Positions 10,851 to 21,472 of a DNA stretch of 64,000 nucleotides are shown here, in pieces; within the stretch, counting starts at the first letter, position 1; each line of letters begins with the position of its first letter. The notes beneath the pieces are model-generated. The model did not search any database, was not told the DNA's origin, and saw nothing but the letters and a program-made list of their open reading frames with translations. Origin of the DNA: Agriotes lineatus (Eukaryota; Arthropoda; Insecta; Coleoptera; Elateridae). The translations under genes and the position numbers were made by a program. The stretch spans positions 186,001 to 250,000 of the forward strand of contig CALNHX010001064.1 in assembly GCA_940337035.1 (NCBI GenBank). The letters are read 5' to 3'.

Positions 10851-13620
10851 TTTCAATCAAATATGATCAAAGCGCCTTTCATGGCCTACCTTGAGAGTCA
10901 CTCTAGATTCTGCAAGCTGTAGTTTTGCAAACATGTCAAATGTTATGTAAGTACCTTGTAAATAGTTTCACGATTTGAATTGAAGTAAAGAATGTGCCAC
11001 TACAGAAAACATACAAACATTTCCAAATTTTCCATAGTCATACACTACCTCCTCATACTTAAACTGTGCTTAATTTCCTTCTTTAAATTTAATATTATAG
11101 TGATGCAAGCTCTCACATTGGATGGTGGTCGCAAACATTTGGATGTATATGTCACACCCACCTAGCGTAACTGTTCAGTTCATGAAATGGACATCCAATT
11201 CATTAAGTAGAACCAGATTATTAATTTTCGGGTTTTGTCACAATTGGGACACCGTTCAACTCATGAAAGGGGAAACATATTTCTCTACTTTATGAAATCC
11301 TCTAAAATTACACAATCTGGACATGACAATTAACCACTTCATGAACTGTAGCAAATTGTATCTAATCCAACAGTTTTAGAATACTGAGAGTGGTTTGTTG
11401 TTATCAGATGAAAAACTAGCAAAGTTTCAAATGATCTGTTACGTTCAGTTTGTAGTTTTGCATGCAATATTCGCAATAGCAAATTAGATTCTACTTTTAA
11501 GAATTTATTGAGTACATTTTTTCCTGAATGGTTAAGCAACCCTATCCACATCTTTGACAAATTCAGCAATTTACAGCTATATTCTTATCAACTTGGCCCA
11601 CACACTTGCATTCCTATAGTTTTTCTACCCTTTTCAAATTTTGGAACCCTTGATAACCAGAGATTGTGGACTGCTTTTGGCAAACTTTTATTCTATTCCA
11701 TCCTAGATTTGGTCGAGTAAGGTTGCTGCCCTTGGGATCGTTGCTTTGTCAGCTTGGTTATAGCTAGCTCCATTTTGGGAGGATTTGGAGGCATCGAAAC
11801 CCTCTGAACGTTATGGTAGTTGTTTGTGTGATATTACCTTTGTTCACTACGCCCCTGGCGGATTTGTTGGGAGGTTAAGTTTTCTTTGGCTTATTCCGTT
11901 TAGCTCCGTTATGCACCTAGGAATTTATATTTTTAGCCTTTTTCTACCTGGGATCATATTTCTACTTGGAATCATTTATTCTGCATGGGACTATGCTGTG
12001 CACATGCGAGCTTATGTGCTAACCATACCTATGGCTGTTTGTTGCCAATTTCCCCCTTGCGATCGCTGCCCCTGTGACGAGGGACACCCACAGCCTGTTA
12101 CAAGCCTCCTTCATGGCACGTACCTGTCCCCCAGCTGCTCGGCAAACTGCCTGGTTTCCACATTCACCCGTTCTGCATCTCGTGCTTTATACCTGGAAGG
12201 TTTTATAGTGATACAACCATGTATATTTGAGTATGACCTATAGATTTGGTATGATTGCTTGTTGTGTATTACGTTTTGTGCTTTATCTGTGTAACTATGT
12301 TTTGGATTAATTGGTGTACTTACCCGGTTGTTTCGGCAGCCACTTTTTTATTGCATTAATCTGTTGTATGGCTGCTTGAGTAATTATTTTTTCTTGTGCG
12401 TAGTAACTTAGTATTCTAACCTTGATTTGATTTGCATGACGTATCTGTTAGAATTTGTGCTGTGGTTATGCTACCGCCTGCGGGATTATTGCTGTGATTA
12501 ATTAAGAAGCCCACTTCAAAATTTAATTTTATAGTTCAGGGTTTCAGAGCGCTAGCAAGTGGATTGCTTGTAACATCACAGAACATACAATGAATTTCCT
12601 GTAGGAATTATTAAATCTTTGCAAGGCCCTTCAAAATGGAATATTCCGCCCCTTCAAAATTTTGAGCGACATAACAGCAACTCCGCTTCACGGAGACCGC
12701 AATAGTAATGTAAGTCAGTTATGCTTATGAGTTTACTTATTTGGTTCATGATTGGGAAATACAACTAGGTGGTTACTTAGCATTTACCGCCCCGTTGGCT
12801 AATTTTGGTTTGTGGTTTACCTTTTTTTTTAATATATCGAACTTGTGAATTTATGAGATTTGTTGGACTGTCTATATATATTTTTGGTATGTATTTATGT
12901 GTTTTTATGCTATGGTTTGGTACGCACTATAGAATTGATATTTAATAAATCTCGTTATTAGTTTGTGTTGGTATTATTTTTGTTAGCTTGGCGTATCTTA
13001 ACCTTGGGGAGGTCCGACCCAAGGATTTGTCTGCGTCGATGACCTGGCGCTCTTTTCTTTAGGTTCTCTTTCAGCTTCGCTGGAACCCAGACCCTCACGA
13101 CGAGTTGGCCAACCTATGCCGATATTTACCAGCTGGCATAATACCCAGTATAACTTTCGTCAACAGGTAAAAGGTTTTATTATTTACCCAAGCAGCAGTT
13201 TAGCAGGAAACAATAATTGTGTTCTCAATTCGAGATTGAAAATTGAAGATATGAGAATTAAGTTCAAAAGAAAATTACTATAGATTCTACAGTTGGCAGT
13301 AATTCCATCTGTAGTGCAGTTAACATATCAATAGATAACATAGTACATAAAAAATAATACATAATTAAATTCTGGTAATAACAACTATCTCAATCGCCAA
13401 AAGAAATAATATACGTTCTTGGTTCCAGACAAAATCTGCATCTTTAAAAATCACCCATACAAGTAAATCTGTACTTCTTGTCTTAATATGCAACAACAAA
13501 AATTCATTAAAACCAGATAAGCGGTATTCATCAAATGCAAGTATTAAAACTTCCAACAAATATAGTATTATGCTATGCTTCTTGGCTATGCTAAGGGCAA
13601 AGTATTAAAATATTTGGAAA
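10851..13620. other. Intron 1 of the ELAV-like gene, nothing recognised
   Basis: About 2.8 kb between the Penelope element and exon 1. A 152-codon frame on the plus strand at 11785-12243 has a cysteine- and hydrophobic-rich composition with no family resemblance. The stretch around 12960-13150 is less AT-rich and contains TGGCGCTC, faintly like a primer-binding site, but no LTR ends could be fixed. Confidence 0.4.
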
Positions 13621-13629
13621 ATTAGTTAC

Positions 13630-13831
13630 CCGTAACTCTGTTCCGAATTAACTTGCAGTGTTCCACTTCCCCGATGACAGAGAAGAGCGAACACAATTCC
13701 TCCTCTGTCATAGTTGGTGGCAGGTAGTTCACTATCAGGTTGGTCCTTGATTCCTCTTGTGCACTATATTGTCCTCCACCGTCGCCATTTTGCTGGCCCT
13801 CGACCGAGCCATCAATTCTGTTGGACATCAT
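13630..13831 (-). CDS. ELAV-like protein, exon 1: N-terminus and start of RRM1
   Basis: The minus-strand frame begins with tandem ATGs at 13831 and 13828 and reads a short glycine/glutamine-rich leader, then ESRTNLIVNYLPPTMTEEEL, the start of RRM1 with its RNP2 motif LIVNYL. The exon ends in ACG G at the donor GTAACT (13629-13624), phase 1. ELAV/Hu proteins bind AU- or U-rich RNA and control splicing and stability, mainly in neurons. The leader starting MMSNRID and the EESRTNLIVNYLP block resemble insect fne/Rbp9 more than Sxl. The frame is open above the ATG, and TTTGCCAG just before it could be a splice acceptor, so the first coding exon could lie further upstream. The sequence is more diverged than fne usually is, suggesting a paralogue. 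Confidence 0.85.
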
Positions 13832-14252
13832 TGCTGGCAAATCTGTTGGAAGAATTGGGTTGGGGTAAATGTATTCTTCTAGGATAACTGACTCGGCCAA
13901 TAAAATAGCTATCGTCGTGGTGTTTGGCCTGAGGTTTCTTATTATTATAACCTTTGCTTATTCTTCTGGTTTTTTCTTTTTCTTGAAGTGGTCTAGACCG
14001 TACTGCGGGTACAAACCAACTCTCGAAGAATACTATGAACTGATTGATATCACCAAAGATGGGAAAAATTGGCACAAAGCAAGAAGATATGCTAAAAACA
14101 AAAAATGCAATTAGACCAACAGTTATTAGACGTTATTTCTGTAGCTTGGGAGAAACAAGGCCAGTATTCTGTAAGTTTAAGCAGTTTAAGATTGACATAC
14201 TATAAATGTTTTATTTTGGACCTTATGAAATAGTTATTTGTATAATAATACA

Positions 14253-15550
14253 TTTTATCTTACAGTAGCAGCTATTACCATACATTCTACAACTGTTTTC
14301 AGTGACTAAAATGAAGTTTTATTCACATGTGAGTTTTCATTATTTATACTACTGCATTGTTGGTAGCACTCTCAAGCTATGTCAAATTCGTAATTTTCAG
14401 GTTAAGTTTTGCGCCAGTCTGTGTCAAATAACCATATATATAATACACATATATTGCTAGTAGGGCCGGGAACCGTCAGAAAACATTACGGCGCCGACAT
14501 AGTCTCACTTAGAGTATAACGCGTCTCGTGCGCATGCGTGAGAATTCGAACTCCGCCTTTAGAAGCGAATTTTAAACTTGACCACTTCCCCATTGGCCGG
14601 ACGACGCCGCCGCGCTTGCACACAGCTCACCGTTATACATTGAAGAGTTGGTTGTCTGTCTCACTTCCTTGGTCAGTTTCCCACTCATAGCCGCTAGCAA
14701 TATAGTAAGTATTAGATATATGCAAATAACAAACAAAACCTAACCTACAAACCTCGAATTTAACATAGACTGACAATACACTTCAGTAGTGCCAATACAC
14801 TTCAGTACTGTCAAACGTATGTCACAAATCACAGGCGACTAATTATAAATTTATTTCGCGACATATTCTGACGGCGCAAACTATTTAGGCATACGAATTG
14901 CTACTGTAAGATAAAACGTCGTATATCACACGTGAGCGAAATGCCATTATAAGCTCGTGAGAAATTGTATCGCTCGTGCTGGGGCACTCGCGATTCAAAA
15001 TTCTCACTCGCAAATAATGATGCATTTCTCTCACTTATAATATAATCTACTATTATCTTACAGTAGCGCCTATTACCATACATTATACAACTGTTTTCAG
15101 TGACTAAAATGAAGTTTTATTCACAAGTGAGTTTTCATTATTTATACTACTGCATTGTTGGTAGCACTCTCAAGCTATGTCAAATTCGTAATTTTCAGGT
15201 TAAGTTTTGCGTCAGTCTGTGTCAAATAACAAACAAAACCTAACCTACGAACCTCGAATTTGACATAGACTGACAATACACTTCAGTACTACCAATACAC
15301 TTCAGTACTGTCAAACGTATATCACAAATCATAGGCGACTAATTATAAATTTATTTCGCGACATATTCTGACTGCGCAAACTATTTAGGCACAAGAATTG
15401 CTACTGTAAGATAAAACGTCGTATATCACACGTGAGCGAAATGCCATTATAAGCTCGTGAGAAATTGTATCGCTCGTGCTGGGGCACTCGCGATTCAAAA
15501 TTCTCACTCGCAAATAGTGATGCATTTCTCTCACTTATAATATAATCTAC
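14253..15550. repeat. Tandem dimer of a ~500-bp unit
   Basis: Two direct copies with a period of 500 bp (for example GCTACTGTAAGATAAAA at 14900 and 15400). Each has terminal inverted repeats near ATCTTACAGTAGC (14253-14916 and 15051-15416), a diverged relative of the GGTTAGG palindrome in the middle, and a 134-bp tail. The tail holds a 21-bp-arm hairpin around GCTCGTGCTGGGGCACTCGC (near 14965-15010 and 15465-15510). Copy 1 is longer because a 290-bp element sits in it. There is no coding capacity. Confidence 0.75.
14433..14722. mobile_element. 290-bp TIR element with perfect 8-bp TSD
   Basis: The element starts CATATATATAATACACATAT and ends in the imperfect reverse complement; ~28-bp TIRs both run inward to ATATTGCTAG. 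It is flanked on both sides by CAAATAAC (14425-14432 and 14723-14730), and the neighbouring tandem unit lacks the insert at the same point, which confirms the ends. The core is much more GC-rich than its surroundings. An 8-bp duplication fits hAT or P-type transposition; the TIR does not match any family I can name. Confidence 0.8.
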
Positions 15551-15813
15551 GATTACACATAATTTTTTCTACAAGTTTAATTAAATAGGTTTAAAAACTG
15601 TTGAATAGTATATAATTTAGTACTTTAAAAATAATTCAAAACAAGTAACACCCAATCTAGTTACCATGAATAAACTTGTTTTGCACAAAAAAAAAATTAA
15701 CTGTCAGTTTGACAAAGCGTTTTACTTTCTGTGCCTCGATTTCAAACAAAGCACAGAAAGTATTTACAGCAGCATTTCCATAGCTACAATCCTTACATGA
15801 ATTAATAGTAATT

Positions 15814-15932
15814 TATTATACAAGACGATAAAGTTAAATTTTATCCACGAGTGAATCGTTTAACGTCGAGACGCAGTCTCGACGTTAATGATTCAAGAGT
15901 GGATAGAAATCACTTTATCGTCGTGTATAATA
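15814..15932. repeat. 119-bp hairpin (fold-back) repeat
   Basis: A nearly perfect inverted repeat: TATTATACAAGACGATAAAG on the left and its mirror ending TCGTCGTGTATAATA on the right. The centre is AACGTCGAGACGCAGTCTCG. Arms of ~58 bp around a three-base loop could form a long RNA hairpin. No flanking duplication was identified. Confidence 0.75.
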
Positions 15933-15938
15933 CAATAT

Positions 15939-16198
15939 TTTTTTCTATAGCAAGAACTTTAACAATATCAAAAGAAAATAATGACAGTTAATCACATTTC
16001 AAAATGTCAGTAGCTAGATTGGGTTGCTATGATAATACGAAGCTGTCATATTTAATTTAAACAAAAGTTAGAAAATTAAATTACTTTATCTATCCTTGAT
16101 GTTAAAGTGCTACTTTATCTACCCTTGCTGTTAAAGTAAAACTTGACCTTTTGTTTTCAGTTGATAAAAGCACACTTTAACATGTGCTATAGAAAAAA
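15939..16198. mobile_element. 260-bp MITE-like element
   Basis: Exact 14-bp terminal inverted repeats TTTTTTCTATAGCA / TGCTATAGAAAAAA, with a further ACTTTAACA / TGTTAAAGT pair just inside. A short internal direct repeat (CTTTATCTAYCCTTGNTGTT) lies near 16083-16133. There is no coding sequence. It abuts the hairpin at 15814-15932, and the two may be parts of one element. Confidence 0.5.
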
Positions 16199-17159
16199 TG
16201 TAATATTTTCTATGCCTCCAAATGTTTCAAGTTATTCTTTTTTCTTTAGATTAATTTTTAGTATTTGTTTTGTATAATACCTGGTGGCCTTAATATTTCT
16301 ATGATCACATTACTTTTGGAATAAGCAACACTTTAAAAACTGGTGACTCCAAATACCTAACCTAAATATCAAATGTCATCATATCATCACAACTGACATC
16401 CCTGTTAAAATTACTACAGATTCCTATAATTTATTATTATAAATTAAGTACAGGGTGTATCACCTAAGGTGTGCCAAGCAAATATCTCTATTATTTGAGG
16501 AGATAGGAAATAATTATTATTGGCAAAGTTAATTGAAACTAACGTAGCTATCAATACCAGTTACTAGTACCTACGTCAGTTTAATTTCTGGTTTTACAGA
16601 ATGTGATATCACCTTTTGTTTTTCAAATACCATGGTACATTTTAATTTAGCTTATCTTGTTATTCAACCATATTAGAATAGAATAGAATAAATTTATTTA
16701 CTGTGAACAATGATACATTGTATAGTAATTGTCATTATATAATATACACAGAAATAAACATACAAACTACAAAACACAATAAAATGCAATTGTTTACATG
16801 ACGGACATTACGAATTACAAACGTATCCCGAGAACACGCTATTGAACGAAAAGACGCTTCATTGCCACCTGTACGATTTTAATTATTTGAGTGACTTTAA
16901 GTAACTAGTTTTTGACTGTACTTGTAAAATAACATGTTTTTCAAACTGTAGCTACAATGCCCAAGAAGAAAATTAAGATGATGGTTTAAATACTTGTTTA
17001 AATCAAAATAGTGGGTGAATCAGACAATCAAGTACCTATAAAAAAAAATAAGTTCAATTGTAAGAGTTGTGCATCTCCACTCTTCTACATAATTACTCGA
17101 TTACAAGAAACCTTTGTAAATAAATTGACAATAATAAATTTGAAATTTGAAATGTGTAA
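16199..17159. other. Repeat-derived AT-rich stretch
   Basis: No gene is seen. At 16676-16700, TAGAATAGAATAGAATAAAT looks like the reverse complement of a (TATTC)n retrotransposon tail, so up to ~150 bases after it may be a minus-strand non-LTR 3' UTR without coding sequence. Confidence 0.35.
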
Positions 17160-17209
17160 CAGATAAGAGCTTGCAAGTAGCACCAATACGATAAATTAAA
17201 AATTACTCT

Positions 17210-17620
17210 TTGAGAAAAACCTGGGAGAAAAAGATACTAAGAAGAATCTTTGGGAACATTAAACTCGACGAAGGATGGAGAAGACGTAGAAATCAGGAAT
17301 TGGAAGACCTCTATGGGGAACCCAACATTGTGAATGTAGTAAAGCAGGGGCGACTACGATGGCTGGGACATGTTAGAGGAATGTCAGACTCAAAAATGCC
17401 AAAGAGGATAATGCTGGAAGAACCTTGGGCTACGAACCGCATGGGTCCGAGAAGGTCTTGGCAGAGTTGTGTACAAGAGGATCTAAGGAAGTTAGGAGTG
17501 GTAGAATGGCAGAGGATTATAAATGATAGAGTGGAATGGAGAAGGGTTACATTCAAAGCCCTGGGCTTATAAAGCCTCTTGTGCATATATAGAATAGACA
17601 GAATGAGAAATAACAGTAGT
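17210..17620 (+). pseudogene. RTE-clade polymerase C-terminal fragment
   Basis: An open frame of 120 codons (17210-17572) matches the far C-terminus of RTE endonuclease-reverse transcriptases: WEKKILRRIFGN, then RLRWLGHVRGMSDSKMPKRI, GPRRSWQSCVQEDLRKLGV and a terminal tryptophan-arginine block. The catalytic RT is absent, as in 5'-truncated insertions. The translation stays open to a stop at 17572. Confidence 0.75.
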
Positions 17621-17766
17621 GCCAACTTACTGCCTATTTGACAATGCGAATGTCATATATGTCAATTTCCTTCTGATGTGAAACTATCTGCTGTATATAA
17701 ATTAAGTCATACGTTTTTAACGCTATATTTTGTCGTCACAGAAAAAGGGTAATGTATACACTTGAC

Positions 17767-18793
17767 ATTTTTCAAATTTAACATATTTAACTTGATGGTA
17801 GAACACTAACAACAGCTCACGAAATCAAAGATTTGGGTATTTTATTTGAAAGCAATTTTTCCTTTAATAAACATATTGTATGTACTGTTAACAAAAGTTA
17901 TAAACTGCTTGGATTCATATTAAGAAATTTAAAAAAATTTTCAAACTTGAATACATACATTACTCTGTTTAATGCGTACGTCCGATGTCATCTGGAATAT
18001 GCCTCTGTAGTTTGGTCACCTCATTATAAATTTTACATAAATTTGATAGAACGAGTTCAAAAAAAGTTTTTGAGATTCCTTTATTTTAAAAAATATGGTA
18101 TCTATCCTCTACACGTTTCATCACAAAACCTGCGGGAAGAGTTTGGCATTTTGGAATTAGAAAAACGCAGAAGGTTAAATGAAGTAATATTTGTATATAA
18201 AGCATTCAATAATTTACTAGATTCACCAGCGTTTTTGGAAAAACTGAACATATATGTTCCTTATTATAGTTATAGACATGGACCACTTCTTCTTCCTCGT
18301 ATTGGCAAAACTAATTATATATTAAATTCACCGGTTCATAGATTATCTCGTTCAGTCAACAGTTTTAGTCATATTGACATATTCTGCAATTCACTTGCCA
18401 CATTAAAACGAAAGGTCAGTGATGTGTTGGGACAGCTGTAAAGTGTGTGTATATGTATATATAGTGCGGACATATTTGTTTGTATCTGTGTATACATGTA
18501 CTTATGTACACTATAATTTATTTCCTTATTTTGTTTTTCCTTTTCTTCCAATTTCATAAATCATATAAATGGATCAAATACCTTGATAGACACATTTACT
18601 TTTTTCTTTTTATTAGTTGTACTGTCGCCGGTCAAATGCTCATTTTTTGTCAATGGTTTATTTTTGTTTAACTTTTATTGAAGATCTCGCTTTTGTTGGC
18701 ACATTAATATTATTATATTTACTGTACAGTTGTTTGTAACCGATTATTGGCAATTGCTGTAGGTTGCATAAATAAATAAATAAATAAATAAAT
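17767..18793 (+). mobile_element. CR1/jockey-type retrotransposon 3' end with (TAAA)n tail
   Basis: A 5'-truncated insertion. The 202-codon frame 17833-18441 is the post-RT part of a non-LTR polymerase: KIH-like FNKHIVCTVNKSYKLLGFIL, YVRCHLEYASVVWSPHY, IERVQKKFLRFLY, LEKRRRLNEVIFVYKAFNN. A ~320-base 3' UTR with TATAG/TGTAC runs and a (AAAT)n tail at 18768-18793 follow. The frame is uninterrupted, suggesting a fairly recent insertion. Confidence 0.8.
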
Positions 18794-18839
18794 ATTACCT
18801 CTGTTGCACTTCCCGCAGTGTATGAATGGTCCTCGACAC

Positions 18840-19083
18840 AGAAAGGTACAAGAGGCTATAGATAATGAATGAATTTATTAATCGATCTATCAATATATAT
18901 CAAGCTATCAATACATATCAATCATAATAATCTATCGATACGTATCGACATATATCAATATATATCGAAATGTGAAAAACCTGGGAAAATGTAATTAAAT
19001 ATTGAAATATCGATCTATCGATATTTAAAAAATGGTATATTGATAAACGATATTATCAATATATCGTTATTTTTGTCCAGCCC
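18840..19083. repeat. ATCGAT-rich repeat ending in a hAT-like terminus
   Basis: Dense near-palindromic runs of TATCGATA and TATCAATA, ending GTCCAGCCCTA. Reverse-complemented this is TAGGGCTGGAC followed by AAAAATAACGATATATTG, a terminus typical of small hAT-derived elements. The other end was not located. The same end recurs at 20469-20560. Confidence 0.45.
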
Positions 19084-19200
19084 TACAAAACACAGAAGTG
19101 GATAGGATCGAGAAAAAAAGTTTAAAATGGTTTGGGTACCTTATGAGAATGCAGGATGAAAGATAGCCTAGTAGAATAAGTATTCAAGGGGATACCACCT

Positions 19201-20468
19201 TTGCAGACGACATACCATTGTTTGCAAAAAGCTCGTTCGAACTGGAAAAAATGTTGCAAGCGCTAAACAAGGAATGCACAAAAATTGGTTTAAAAATCAA
19301 CATGACTCCGACCAATATACTCACCAAAAGTAGCAGAAACCGCATTTTGCTGGATGGTCAAGAAATTTTTTATAAGGAAGAAGCTATTTATCTTGGAAAA
19401 ATCATATCCTTTAAAAATAAAGACAGCAAGGAAATCCAAAGACGAATAACTCAAGGGTGGTAAAAATTCTGGTCTCTGAAATAAATCTTGAACAGCAACA
19501 TGTCTACAAAACTTAAAAGTAAAGGGTTCAACCAGTGTGTAATCCCGACCTTAACTTATAATAATAATAATAATAATAATAGCCTTTATTCTTTTTCTTT
19601 TACAATATTTAACAAAAATTAGACATCGTAAAAATTTGAAAAGATAAAAGATAAAAGAACCACAAGGTGAAGTTCAGGTGTGTAGAGATATTCCATACAC
19701 CCTGCTCTACCACTTAAACCTTGAAATAAATCTGTTTAAACATCAATGAGTAAATGCCTAAATCTAAAAATTATTCTTAAAAAAAATCACTAAAAAATAT
19801 CCATTCGGCTCAGTGGAGTAGATTATGCATAAATAGAATTAGTTTTCAAGCGAGAATTCAAATCAATTACTTAAGAACTATCTTAACATGTGTAATCCAA
19901 AACAGCACATCTTCTCATCTAGTATCTCCTGTTTGATCTGACAATAAAATTTTAAACAAATTACGTTTGAAGGCCTTTACATGTAGATGTTTTAATGCAT
20001 TAGGTAATGAATTGTATATCTTCGAAACTCCATACGAAAATGAACGTTCGTAAAGGTGCACAGACGTGAGCAATAGTGAACTCAACAAACTTCAGGTCAC
20101 TCAAAACAAAATGTTGAGAAACATACTAAAAATAAAACTCAGTGATCACGTAAAAATTGTGGACATAAGGAAGCGGCCATTCCAAACCAAAGACATACAA
20201 TACTACTGCAAGAAACTCAAGCCGCGCTGGGCAGGTCATGTTGCAAGAGCAAAAAACGAGATGGACAGAAAAGATAACTCGATGGAAGCCAAACTTATGT
20301 AAAAGAGGAAAAGGTCGAACTAAAACACGTTGGAAAAATGACATTGTATCCACAGTTGGTTAAAGCTAGATGAAAGTAGCCCAGGACAGAAACACATAGA
20401 AAACCCTGGAGGAGGCCCTTGCCCAATAATTGGGATTCATATGGGCTAATGTATGTATGTAGTATGTA
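19201..20468 (+). mobile_element. 5'-truncated RTE element between long direct repeats
   Basis: The insert starts inside the RT domain at FADDIPLFAKSSFELEKMLQ (the ADD box) and continues through LKINMTPTNILTKS and EAIYLGKIISFKNKDSKEIQ. A CR1-like fragment interrupts it at 19559-20057. It resumes with AQT...SELNKLQVTQNKMLRNIL and RWAGHVARAKNEMDRKDNS, and ends in a short (GTAT)n tail. Flanks 19008-19200 and 20469-20667 are near-identical ~195-bp sequences, so it either made a very long target duplication or sits in a segmental duplication. Stops show that it is inactive. Confidence 0.7.
19559..20057 (-). mobile_element. CR1-like 3' fragment nested in the RTE element
   Basis: Minus strand: LYERSFSYGVSKIYNSLPNA, then LHVKAFKRNLFKILL, the last residues of a CR1/jockey-type polymerase. 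A 3' UTR and a (TTA)n tail follow (ATA repeats at 19559-19580 on the plus strand). It cuts the RTE reading between PTLTY and AQT, so it inserted after the RTE copy did. Confidence 0.7.
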
Positions 20469-20540
20469 TATCGATCTATCGATATTTAAAAAACGGTATA
20501 TTGATAAACGATATATCGATATTATCAATATATCGTTATT

Positions 20541-20900
20541 TTTGTCCAGCCCTACACAAGACACACAGTAGTGGTTAGGATCGAGAGAAAGTTTAAAATG
20601 GTTTGGGCACCTTATGAGAATGCAGGATAAACGATAGCCTAGTATAATATTCAAGGGGATACCACCTGGTAGAAACAAAAGGGATAGACCTAGAAAATCC
20701 TGGAACTGAAACGGAAGACCAAGAAGGCACTGAAGAAAATGTATGGTTGAAGATTTAGAAGAACTCGATATCGTTGATTGGGAATGCAAAGCAAAACAGA
20801 AGAAACGGTGGAAGATAGTGATACAACAAGCCATAGGCCTTCAAGGACTTTAGAGCTGATCCATATACAAGGGTATAATAATTTAATATGGTTGAATAGA
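20541..20900 (+). pseudogene. Second RTE C-terminal fragment (site of the insertion)
   Basis: Frames with stops give VDRIERK, WFGHLMRMQD, FKGIPPGRNKRDRPRKSW, MVEDLEELDIVDWECKAKQK and KRWKIVIQQA, the C-terminal end of an RTE polymerase. Its first ~125 bases also occur at 19084-19200, where the copy is cut by the 19201-20468 insertion at GGGATACCACCT. Confidence 0.65.
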
Positions 20901-21464
20901 GAAAACATTCTCTACAAGATAGGTTAAATAATGCATCATGCTATTTCAAAAACAAAAGTTGATAATATTTCCTGTAAAATCAAAAGTGGAACTGACATAA
21001 TAATAATATTTTTTTTCTTATCTATGTATATTACACTATGCTATACATGACTGTATTTATAAATAGCCAATTTCATGGCTACCGGGATCACGGATATTTA
21101 TGGCCACCCGGTACATATAGAGTGATATCAAATTTTAGGTGTAGATAATACTCATCAAAATAAGACAAAAAGCTCTGAGAAGAGTAATAGAGAAACACAT
21201 TGCTATGACCTGAAGTAGCAAAATTTCAATCTTTAGGTTTTCTATTCTTGAAATCTACTGCTCTCAGCGATTCCAAACAAGGCTACCTTTTGTCTGTTTA
21301 ACCTTTTCTATTATCAAGCCAAAATTGACTAAAAGACTATAGAAGTTATGACAAACATTCCACCCTTTCTTAAGCTACCCTTTCTAAACCTTATACCAAC
21401 TTTTTTTAGTGTCATCTAATTCAGGATTAAAAATTGCGTAGATATACCAAATTACACCACATTT
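20901..21464. other. AT-rich stretch, nothing recognised
   Basis: Between RTE debris and the outer hAT element. I see no domain, RNA gene or paired termini. Confidence 0.4.
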
Positions 21465-21472
21465 CATTTATC

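Larger units (their letters stand above)
3348..13831 (-). other. ELAV/Hu-family gene, four-exon span
   Basis: This is the span of the visible part of the host gene. The four exons total 692 nt (230 codons plus two bases) and join in consistent phases. Introns are 8426-13629 (5.2 kb, with the Penelope element), 8027-8321 (295 bp), 3580-7872 (4.3 kb, with RTE and CR1-like debris) and a last one of more than 3.3 kb with the errantivirus. Every intron starts GT and ends AG on the minus strand. RRM3, present in all ELAV/Hu proteins, was not found between 1 and 3347 and should lie further left. Confidence 0.85.

Noticed and set aside
11785..12243. A 152-codon open frame
   Set aside because: No domain, odd cysteine/hydrophobic composition, no splice or codon evidence; probably chance.
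13040..13100. Primer-binding site of an LTR retrotransposon (CTGGCGCTC)
   Set aside because: No LTR ends or gag/pol found nearby.
14253..15550. A CRISPR-like or satellite array
   Set aside because: Only two units of 500 bp with no spacer pattern; this is eukaryotic DNA.
18840..19083. A functional regulatory array of ATCGAT sites
   Set aside because: The repeats end in a hAT-like terminus and recur beside the same element end at 20469, so repeat origin is simpler.
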